The notes under the pieces are model-generated. The model ran no database searches. It saw only the letters and a list, made by a program, of their open reading frames with translations, and was not told the DNA's origin. Made by a program: the position numbers and the translations under genes. Shown in pieces: positions 37,611 to 47,150 of a DNA stretch of 64,000 nt; the stretch's first letter is position 1; each line of letters starts with the position of its first letter. The DNA is from Panagrolaimus kolymaensis (taxonomy: Eukaryota > Nematoda > Chromadorea > Rhabditida > Panagrolaimidae), in assembly GCA_028622995.1 (NCBI GenBank), contig JAJQJQ010000023.1, positions 3,100,001-3,164,000 on the forward strand, in the 5' to 3' direction.

Positions 37611-39268
37611 ATGGCTAATTATAAAACCACTGATGGCCTAATTAATTTTACTTGCCGACATTCGATTGAAGCTTTAACAAAAGAAATGGGATTTCAAAAA
37701 TGTGATAAAGGCGCCATATCAATCTTAACAAATTTGACGCTTAAACTTATGGGTAAAGTATGCCACCAAACTCAACGATGGAGCGATCATGGTAGGTTTC
37801 AAGTTTTTTTTATTGACAACATCTTTCATGTTTAATTTTTAGCTGGTGGACGTGATGCAACTCTCGATGATCTATTATTGGGTTTAGAAGATAATAAAAT
37901 ATTTGAGAAAGACATTCGACGATTTATGATGTATTCAAAACCAATTGAACCTCCAATCAATGTAAGCTTAAAATACTTTACTTAATAAGCATGATAAAAT
38001 TTGAAAGTTTTAGCTACCATTGTTTCCCGTTGAAGCCCCTTCTCAAATTGAAGAATCAAGGATAACCGATGAAGAGAATGCTATCCGATTACAAAATGAA
38101 ATACCTTCGTTTTTGCCTCCAATTTGGCCGATTGTTTCTAAAACCGACGAAGATGATTCGACAACGCCATCCAAAATTGAAGAAGTCGCTAATGCTGTCA
38201 AAATTCCAAGTTTTAAACCACTTATTCAGTGAGTTTATTAAATGTTATATTTATTTATACCTTCCTTTTGTTTATAGGCCGATTTCTAAACCTAAACCTG
38301 GTTGTGATCAACTTCAAGATTGTAATGAAGATAATTTTCTTGAATTTTTACCTTGGACAACTAAACCATCGTCAGCTGTTGTGGATTTTATGAGACGATG
38401 TGTTCCAGAACAACAAGAAATACAGAATGAATCAACTTTTGGAGGTGCCGAAATTAACATGGATGTTGATATCAATGAATTAAGTGCTTCTGTTTTTGCG
38501 AAAAATGAATCTGTTAATGAACTTGATACAACTACTTTCTCACCAGAACCATGTTATTTCCTTCCACCTCCTCCTGTTCCACCTCAACTTAATCTTGCTG
38601 ATCATATGGATGAAAAATCAATGATGTCAATTGAAGATAGTAAGGAAAATTTGAAAGATGATGAATCCCTGAAGAAGAAGAAAGTATCACCAAAAAAGAA
38701 AAAAGAATCATCATCAAAACGCAAAAATGAGTCCACCAAACAGAAGAAAGCTGAAAGCAAAGGAAAAAAGAAATCAAGTGGTAAAATTGAAAGTTCTTCA
38801 CCAATTATCAAACCTAAAGCAAAGCCTCATGTTCATCATTTTCGACCATTGGCTTCTACTTGGAATAATTATAAGATTCCAAAAAAGAATGATGGTAATG
38901 GTGCTTCTTCTAATGTTATTCCAACTTCAACTTTGTTTTCGAACGGTTACCAAAGTCCGATGAATTCTGATGTATCTTTTCCTGAAAACCAAAGCCGCAG
39001 TCAATATCCTTTTACGCCGTCATCAAATGTTGGAATACATTCACCGTTATCATTCAAAAAGGTTGCTACTTTTCCATCTAATTTTAAAACTCCTCAAGCT
39101 TCTAATTCAAATTCGAACAATTTCGCTGCTCCATCTGGTCGACATCGTCCTTATTCAAAATCTCAAACATCCAAGAAGAAGAAGCCGTCGCTTGGTCCAC
39201 GCTGTGAACTTTTACCTTCAAATGGTACAAGTATTAAAATGATTATTAGATTACCTAAAAAGGTGTGA
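37611..39268 (+). CDS. taf-3: TFIID subunit TAF3-like (histone fold), 501 aa
   Basis: Exons: 37611-37791, 37843-37961, 38014-38228, 38278-39268. Residues about 12-90 form a bromodomain-associated histone fold (IEALTKEMGFQKCDKGAIS, LTLKLMGKVCHQTQRWSDH, ATLDDLLLGLED). After it come PIEPP and LPLFPVE at the spacing seen in metazoan TAF3, followed by FLPPIWP. TAF3 pairs with TAF10 inside TFIID. The middle is a highly basic Lys tract (SLKKKKVSPKKKKESSSKRK) like the Lys-rich region of TAF3. There is no C-terminal PHD finger: the gene ends IKMIIRLPKKV, so the H3K4me3 reader of vertebrate TAF3 is absent. TAF8 is the alternative histone-fold family, less likely on the flanking motifs. Confidence 0.85.
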
Positions 39269-41291
39269 ATTTTTTTTGTATTTTTGTTTTGTTTTATATG
39301 CGTATAACCAACATTGTTATCTTTATTTAGTATTTTGTAAAATGAAAAAAAAATTATCATCTGTTTTATTTTTTTGTTTTGTTTATGGCATTTGGTTTAG
39401 CCTTTCGAGCTGCACATTTTGGAGGCAGTAGATTATAATCTTCGAAAATAACCCCTTTGATGACTTTGACTTATTGTAAACTTTCAATTTGATGATTGTA
39501 TAAACAATGTTGACTGCGTTTGTTTCAGCCGCCGACATTATACAATTTTATTTTGGTGCGCGAAAAAAATCTGTCATTGAGTTTTTGAAGTTTTTTTATC
39601 TGACATTTTTCAATTCTTTTAAAAGAAAAACAATGAAGGTTGAACCCTACGACAACTGACGCGTTATTTTTTTAACTTGGATTTTTTTCCTTGATTTTTT
39701 TTTAAAACCACCACCATCAATCGATTAATTGCCTTTTTACTTCGTGTTTTAAATAAAAAGAAAAATAACAAATTTGACAGCATCCTCCCCACTTATTGTT
39801 GTTATCCCAGATGTTTTTGTGTTTTATTTTCCTCCAAAATCTTGATTGATTTTGCTTACGTGAGCTTTTTTGTTTATTGGATTCTTGCTTGTTAACATTC
39901 TGCGATGTTGACTTTAAAGCTTTTTGACATAAACTTTTTTGACATTTGAATTAAAAATAAATGCGTTAAACCTATTTTTTTCTCAATCAATTGCAAGAAA
40001 AAAAGAAACCCCGCAATTGCAAAAAAAATTCTCGTCTTTTTTTTTCTTTGAAGTTTTTGTTGTTGTTGGGGACTTCAAAGAGAGGCTCTTCTTCTAATTT
40101 GTCGTCGCAAAGTTTGTTTCTTCCGACATCTCCGTCAAACGGGAATGCTTTCATTTTTTGCAACAAGTTATTTTTCAAATGAAATTTAAGAGTTTTCGTT
40201 GCTTTTTTTTCTGCAACTTTTGCCTTACTTTTTCTTTCACGCAAAAGTGTTGATGATGATGCAAAAAGAAAAATAAAAACTTTTTTCTTCAAAAAAGTTT
40301 TTTATGCTTTTTTGAAATTAATAATTCTTTGAAACTATGAGTGAGCCTTCTGATGACTGAATATTATTATTCATGGCCAAAAATTTTTCTTTAAAAATCT
40401 TCCTTAAAAGTTTGATGAATTTCAATAAATTGTTACTGTAATCAGTGAACGTAGTCTGTTTCAAAGATCGCTATTGAATCATTGGTTTTCAGAAAGCATT
40501 GATATACTTTTATTATTTATGTATTTTATAAATTTTGGTTTAAATTTTTTTGCGTTTCATTCAAGTTTTTCTTTTGTTTCTTATTTTAAACCATTTCTAA
40601 GTCTTTTCCCATTTCAAGTTCGAACAGGAAAAGCTTGTCGTTGTTGTCTTCTCATTGACATGAGATCATTCCCTTAAAAATGCATAAGATTACCCCATTC
40701 CATTTTTTGCGTTCGAAAAAAACTCTTAGAAATCCAGTTTTTTTTGTCTATCAAAAAACATACAATTAAAAGAACGATAAATGTTCGCGTTTTTTTCTTC
40801 CTTCAATTTTAAACTTTTCCAAGAAACCTTAGAAGGTAAAAGAAAAAACTATAAAAAAATTTGCCCACATTCTTTTACTTTTATTTGTTTACTTTCTTTG
40901 TCCTTTGACACACGCAAAAAATAAAATTGATGTTTATTCTTTTGGTGAAAAAAAAGCGGCGAAATAAGAAACTCAATAAACAGCTGTTTTAACTTTGCAG
41001 CAACAGTTAAAGCAACATACATATGTATGCGTATATTTTAAGCTCTCCCAAATAATAACTGCGAGCAACAACAACCCCATTGTCGAAGCTTAATCGAATT
41101 TCGTGTTTGCAATTTTCATTTTTTTCCTCATCTTTCTTGTGTTTACAAAAGGAAACATTTTTATAGAGAAAAAGAATATTAAATAATAACTAATGTGACT
41201 GACTCAAGCCTTTTTCCTCTTCTTTATTTTCATTCGATGAAACTAAATTTATTTTTGCAGTTTTTTACTTATAAGCAAGCAGCCTTTCAAA
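39269..41291. other. Gene-poor region
   Basis: Two kilobases of AT-rich sequence without a supported gene, with poly-T and poly-A tracts. It includes the TAF3 3' end and the promoter of the small gene at 41292. Confidence 0.5.
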
Positions 41292-42070
41292 ATGTGGCAA
41301 ATATTATTCTCTATTATTATTATTACCTGTTTAACCATTTTGATTGAATCTAAACCTCAAGGGTAAGTTCGAAAACTATTAAATAAGCTCTTTTGCTTTT
41401 TGCATATAAAAATGGATTTTTAAAAACTTATTTGTTTGAGACTTATATAATGTTTTTCATATTAAATTAATCTTTTGTTGTCCATAAATTATTAATAATT
41501 TGAAAAGGAGCTTTTTTAAACTTTAGTCTAAATTACTGCCACATTTACTCATTCAAGTATTATTTTTATTATTTACAACCATATTTTTTTAAAAGCAAAA
41601 TGTACAAACTTTAAAGTAAAAAGTAATAAAGCGTTTTAAAAAATTTCCACATCCACTGCTGATTTTTACTTTTACAATTCGTTACAGTAATCGCTTGCTT
41701 CCATTTCAGTGAATTAAACTTTACTCAAACAGTTTTCGAAGTTTTGAATGATTCCGATAATAATCTTCATGATTATCAAAAAAACAAATTAATTGAAAAT
41801 GAAATAATACGACAGCAAATTTATGAAAGATATTTTCCATTTTTTATTTTATCCGGCGTTGCTTTCGTTGTTTTAAGTGGAGTTTGGGTTCTTTATAATA
41901 TTTTAAGTTATACTCGAAAACAAAATAAAATTAAGAAAATGGAAAGATTAAATCGGCAAAAGGAATCTCAGTAAGTTTTGTTTTATTGTAATAATTTTGA
42001 GGATAATTGTTCGCATTTTAGAAGGTTGCTTCAATTATATCATGAAGTGCCGGTGGAGGTACGAGCTTGA
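41292..42070 (+). CDS. Small signal-peptide plus single-span membrane protein, 126 aa
   Basis: Exons: 41292-41362, 41710-41970, 42022-42070. A clear signal peptide (MWQILFSIIIITCLTIL, likely cut near ESKPQG) is followed by a short extracellular part of about 45 residues with one NFT glycosylation site. One transmembrane helix (about 70-90, FFILSGVAFVVLSGVWVLY) leads into a basic cytosolic tail (RKQNKIKKMERLNRQKE). This predicts a type I single-span protein. I do not recognise the family. The first intron is long (347 bp) for this genome. Confidence 0.75.
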
Positions 42071-42500
42071 ACAAAGCACAAAATAAAAATAATTGCCTTA
42101 AAATATTAAGAAAAATAAATACGTGTATATTTTTTTTATAAATAAATTTTTTGTAAAAAAAAAGAAGATAATTATTCTAAAGTAAATAAAAAAATATTAT
42201 GGACTTTCGTCTTTGTTTCACAAAATGATGATTTTTTCTGCTAATAAACTTTGCAGAGCTACTAAAAATTATTAGCTTTAGATAATCGAGTTTCGAATAT
42301 TGGTAGAAATTACTCTTTGGAAATTAACGCTATCGTACAACCTTATCATGATCATAGTCGAGTGTTATATGTCAAACTTTTTTGCTTGAGTAAAACCAAA
42401 TAATATATTTTTCGTTTTATTTATTATTCAAAAATGCAATTTACAATAAACTTAGAAACTTTAAAAAATGTAAAAACAAAAAACGGTTTTATTTAATTAA

Positions 42501-42830
42501 TTAATTATAAATGGGAGTAAGAGATTTGATTGGCATTCTTGGAAAATAATCTTCGACGATGCGATGATTGTTGGTGAAAGCAAAAGCCGAGGCTGCTTCT
42601 CCGAATTTTTTACCTTCCAATTCAAGAGGAATTATCCGTAAAAGTTTGTATCTTCGAGGTGAAGGTTTAGTTGCCTAAAAAAGACTTGAATGAATCAAGT
42701 GAAAATGATATTAACAAACACTTACAGCATCATCCCCAAAAAGATCATATTCGTTTTCAAACAAAGGCAGTCCAATAATATTTATTATTAAAGAAAATAC
42801 GATAGCTGCTAAGAAAATTTGTTGGTTCAT
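42501..42830 (-). CDS. Small secreted protein, candidate peptide precursor, 92 aa
   Basis: Exons: 42830-42726 and 42674-42501. The signal peptide MNQQIFLAAIVFSLIINIIG is followed by an acidic pro-segment (LPLFENEYDLFGDD). A mature region follows with dibasic sites RR and KK (KPSPRRYKLL, LELEGKKFGEAA) and no Cys. No Gly-Lys-Arg amidation signals occur. It could be a neuropeptide-like precursor, or simply a small secreted protein. It is convergent with the gene ending at 42070. Confidence 0.75.
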
Positions 42831-43718
42831 ATTTTTTTCTCCTGGCAACCTCAAACTGAAGCAAGCAAGCTTTGGAAGAAAGAGTAAAATTTAAAAAATA
42901 TGGAAGCAAATGAGTGTTTAAAATTTTGAGGACAGCCTTTTTAAAGGAGTAAGTAGCAACGTGAATGTGAAATACAATTCAAATAAATTAAGTTTATATT
43001 TAAAAACTAATTATTTGCTACAATTATTATATATAAGAAAATTTCTATCTTTCCCATTTTCCAACTACAAACGCCTCCACAAAGTTTTTAAAGTTCAAGG
43101 AAAGGTGGTTGAACAGCATGTTTTTGTGAGCTTTTTAAAACTACTGTGTTGTCTTTATTTTTTTCTCGATAGAAGAGTTTTAAAGAAGCCATAAAAATTA
43201 AATTAAGTAATGCCACAAATTCTATTGCTTGTTAAAATAATTATATAAAGAACATCTGGGATTATTCATAGTAAATCGAATACAGAAAAAGCTTGATGTG
43301 TTGTATAACCAACGATGTGCCTAACTCAAAAAATGTTTAGGTTTAAAAGTCGATGAAAAATAAATCAAAAAGGAACTAGCATTAATCTAAAGAGCAAAAG
43401 CCCAACTTTTCTGTTGAAAAATCGCTATACATTTTACACAGTTGCTGTACCATTGTGTTCAGTTTAGTTGGCATAAATGAAATTAAGCATAAAGAGATTT
43501 ATTTCAAAAAATGATCTTTTTTAGATACAAATAATTATAAAGAAAAATAGGCAGGAAAAAAGAGAGATTTTTTTTCAAGAGGTTGGCGCATTTTATGGAC
43601 AAAAGAAGATGCTTCAAAAATTTATGATTTACATAAAAACTAAAAACCGCTTTTGGGTTTTGTTTTTTAGAAAATGTTTTTATACGTTCAAGGTCCTCAT
43701 GCTTGGTAATTGAACAAC
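42831..43718. other. Spacer before the lectin gene
   Basis: About 890 bp. A 77-codon plus-strand frame at 42961-43194 is very AT-driven and probably spurious. Nothing else is supported. Confidence 0.45.
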
Positions 43719-44937
43719 ATGCTATCAAAGGGATGGTTGGTATTTATTTATTTGTAAGCTTTTTTATTACTATTTTTAAACTTGTTTAACGGCTTATTTT
43801 CAGAGTTTCTATTACTTTTCAAGTTGTTACAAGCTGTCAATACGATGATGCAATGGTTCCAAAAGAAGGTTTTATTCGAATGGGGTGTGTTCCAGGTCCA
43901 TGGGAAGGTTCTTGTTTGATTATTTTGTCTAATTTGGATTATGATTCGGCAAATACCAAATGTTACTATGATTATGGTGGCCGTCTCGCAACAGCGATGA
44001 ATGAAGATTTTTATGAATCATGGCTTCAAAGAATTCATTATGATCCCGAAATAACTGTTGATAAAGATACTCGTTTTTGGATTGGATATAATCGTAAAAC
44101 AAATGGTTTTAATGATGTTAAACCGAGTGATGCAACAAAAGAATTTTTTGATGAAGAAATTTGGTAAATATTTTCTGCTTTGACAACTGGTTATGTTTGA
44201 ATATTTTAGGAATAATGTTTTTATTAGAAAACCTGATGCTTCTCTTTCATTGGAAGGAAAAGATAATCCTTCACCAAACTCTGAATCCAACTGTCCTGAT
44301 ATTTCGACTGTATTCAATCCAAATACTGGTAAAGCTTCCGTGATTCAAGCATCTGAAAAACATTATGCTCTTTGTGAAACTCCGAGATGGAATAAACTTC
44401 GATGCGATGCTGGATGGTATTTGCTTCCAAAACTTCGAATGTGTCTTAAAATTATTCAAGAAAAAGTCAATTTTTTTGAAGCACAAAGAAAATGTCAAGA
44501 ACTAAAGTCATTTGTTGCGGTTCCAAAGAATGAAAACGAAGGTGATATTTTCCGAGGTAAACTATTTTTTTACATTGAATATTTTTCCTATTTTAATTTC
44601 TCGTGTATGGAGATCTCTGATTTGTAAAATATCCGAAGAAAGGTCCATCCTATTTTCAAATAAATAACCTTTTTTTATAGTTATTATGGGATTGGAAAGA
44701 ACTGTGGAAGAAATGTGGGTTGGTATCAAAGCTGTTAAAGGAGTACCTTTTACTCTTGATGGAACAATACCACAATGGGAAAGTACTTCAAAAGAGACGC
44801 AGTGTATAGTATATCAACGAAAAGATGTTAAAGACGCAGATGGAAACATGAGCGACGGATTGACTGATTATTGTATAAGTGAATATTTTTATGCTTGTCA
44901 AAGATTTGCTGATCAATCGCTTTCTATTAATGTTTAA
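43719..44937 (+). CDS. Secreted C-type lectin with two CTLDs, 332 aa
   Basis: Exons: 43719-43753, 43804-44163, 44210-44556, 44681-44937. The first exon supplies half of the signal peptide (MLSKGWLVFIYLVSITFQVV); choosing the ATG at 43719 is what keeps the frame. CTLD 1 (about 35-175) has CLIILSNLDYDSANTKC, FWIGYNRK and a closing pair of Cys. CTLD 2 (about 190-325) has MCLKIIQEKVNFFEAQRKC, the WVGI core and CISEYFYACQRF. Neither domain shows the EPN or QPD plus WND set needed for Ca-dependent sugar binding. It is probably a divergent lectin-like protein of the type nematodes express in gut, epidermis or secretions. Confidence 0.9.
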
Positions 44938-45192
44938 TAAACATGTTTATAATAAATGTAATTTTTTAATAAAACAACAATTTCTCTTAACTTATTTTTC
45001 ATAATACACCTGATTAATCATAATGAAATCAATAAAAATAGTTTCATACGAAAATATTTGGATCAAAAATAAAAAAGTTAAGAAGCGTAAAGCAAAATTT
45101 TCGAGAAAACTTGAATCCTTTTGTAAATGTGGTTTTTTTTTATATGCATCATCAATATTTGCCTTCACAATTTTATTTTTAAAAAAAGTATG

Positions 45193-46816
45193 TTAATAAA
45201 AAGGTAAAATATATTTGATATTTATACCAGAATTTGGGCCACCATTGGCTTCCAAAATTGTCAAAGTTTTATCGACGCAATCCCAATATTTATCATTTAA
45301 CGTATGAGAAATATCTGTGGTCATTTTAACCATTTTTGTTTTACCTAAATTTTAAGATTTACAAAAAATACATATTGAAAGGCTAAAATAATTACGAAAG
45401 GGTGGAAGAAGCTGACGATAAAAGGCTACAAGGAGCCGTCCACAACCATTCAATAGAGCAATTTGTTGTAAAAGCATACACAATTCAATTCGTTTTTCTA
45501 AATTCATCGAATTCAAGCCTTTACGAATTTGTGGCACATAATCTATCATCGTTTCAGCAGCAATTTGAGGACCATGAATTGTTGTTAGAAGATCATGAAA
45601 GGATTTATATGCAAGCAAACGATATGGCTGAAAATTGTTATAAAGCTTTTTAAAAATTTGAATTTCCTAAATGAATGATAAAATTAGCAAAAATAGTTTA
45701 TTGTTGCGAAAATAGAAAAATTTGCATGACACCGCTCAAAACGCATATAAAAGGCTGCTGACCATTCAAAAAATTCAGTTTGCTTTCTCTTCTTGTTGAA
45801 AGTTCATATCGTTGATTTCTCTGCTCTCTTGTGCTCATCGTTATCTCGTGCTCATCGTTATCTCGTCTTGGTTGAAATCTTCTAAATCTCTTGCTATGGG
45901 TCTTGGTTCAAAACTCCCTTCTGATGATGCTGCTGCTACAACTCTGGCTCAAGGTGATTCTCAAACAACTAATGGGAATGGTGTTTGTACAAATCCAACG
46001 TATGTTTATTTTTTAAGACTTTTAAAAGGAAAACTATATGACTTTTTTTCAGGGGCTACAATCTACGCATTCCATTCATCGTCGCCGCTGTCTTTGGTCT
46101 TCTCGTTCTCGTCGCCATCATCGTGCTCATCATCAGCCGTCGAAAAAGTATCAATGCTGGTCGCAAAGGTGGTAAACGTCGCAAGCATCAACGAAAGAAC
46201 AACAACAAAAAATAATAATATTTTGTAATCATTATGTTTGTGTTTCGTTTGTAATATAATAATAATAAATTTTTTTAAACAATTTTTTACCTGTTTCTCT
46301 ATTGGCAAACCTAGGGCAAATTGGCGGAGAAGTTCACGAGCATTTTGTGGTGAGAGGCGATTGGGATCCAGAAGCCATTCAATAGTTTTAGACATGCCTG
46401 TTCCAGAGGTATCGATTAAGCGAATTGGAAGCCTTCGATCTTCATAAATTCGGATAAATCTTTCATCTTCGGGCGTTACAGATTTTGAGCGGTGGCATTT
46501 TGTTTTGGCAGGAGTAAAAGGGCGAGTATTTTGTTGTTCGGCTTGGATTGTGAATGCTGGAACCTTAAATTATAACAATTAACTTTGATCCAAACAAAAT
46601 TCGTATTTCTGTTCATTAACTTCCCACTCATTTTCTTTCCCCCATTTTAAAACTCTTTCTTACCTTTCTAAACGATGATTGTTTCTTTCGATACAGAATT
46701 TGTTCTCTTTTATTATCAGCGACAATATCCTTTCTTCCTATTGGTATACGAAATCCTGGACTCACTGATCGCCATCGAGGTTGTTGACATTTTCTTGTAA
46801 TGTCGTAACTAATCAT
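45193..46816 (-). CDS. PACRG (parkin co-regulated gene) ortholog, 282 aa
   Basis: Exons: 46816-46664, 46563-46291, 45666-45396, 45344-45193. PACRG is an ARM/HEAT-like inner-junction protein of ciliary doublet microtubules; in nematodes it marks ciliated sensory neurons. Diagnostic segments are FIRIYEDRRLPIRLID, PYRLLAYKSFHDLL, the block ending MIDYVPQIRKGLN, GRLLVAFYRQLLPPFR and the end INIKYILPFY, all in human order (257 aa). The N-terminal 90 residues are basic and lineage-specific. Exon 2 uses an AAG acceptor. The 624-bp intron between exons 2 and 3 contains a whole gene on the opposite strand. Confidence 0.93.
45746..45753 (+). promoter_or_regulatory. TATA box of the gene nested in PACRG
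   Basis: TATAAAAG lies about 150 nt before the nested gene's ATG, in a non-poly-A context. It is followed by a tandem duplication of a 17-nt unit (GCTCATCGTTATCTCGT) at about 45835-45868 in the presumed 5' UTR. Confidence 0.55.
45896..46215 (+). CDS. Small single-span membrane protein nested antisense in PACRG intron 2, 88 aa
   Basis: Exons 45896-45999 and 46053-46215. There is no signal peptide. A polar N-terminus with few charges (SQTTNGNGVCTNPT) leads to one strong transmembrane helix (about 40-59, FIVAAVFGLLVLVAIIVLI) and a very basic Lys/Arg/Gly tail of about 28 residues. Its codons end in C much more often (GTC, GCC, ATC, CTC) than those of its neighbours, which suggests high expression. 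It has its own TATA box. I do not recognise the family; the basic tail could contact acidic lipids or nucleic acid. Confidence 0.8.
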
Positions 46817-47150
46817 TCTCTCTCCTTTTTGTTGTTGTTGAGAAAACTACAAGCTGCTTTTTTCATTTCTTTTTATATTTTTTTACTTCTTTTCGACGAC
46901 TTTATGCTTCGCTGATCCTCTTTCTTTCCTTCTCTTTTGCCTTAATCTGCTTTTTACTTTTCTTTAGTTGGATTTGCTTCCGGAAGAGCTACATTTGTGA
47001 AAACAAAATGCTTAAAATATTTATTGTTTGTTTCTTTTCCTTACAAACAAAACAAATATACAAAAAAGTGAGAAAGAAATGTTGCAATAAGAATGAACCA
47101 TTTAAGGCAACTTTTATAATAACCGTTTTTTTAAATTTATATTGTTGTTT
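46817..47150. other. PACRG upstream spacer
   Basis: 334 bp, T- and C-rich next to the PACRG start. No X-box could be assigned with confidence by eye. Confidence 0.4.

Noticed and set aside
42961..43194. 77-codon plus-strand frame before the lectin gene
   Set aside because: AT-driven composition, no recognisable domain; only a weak resemblance to the lectin leader nearby.
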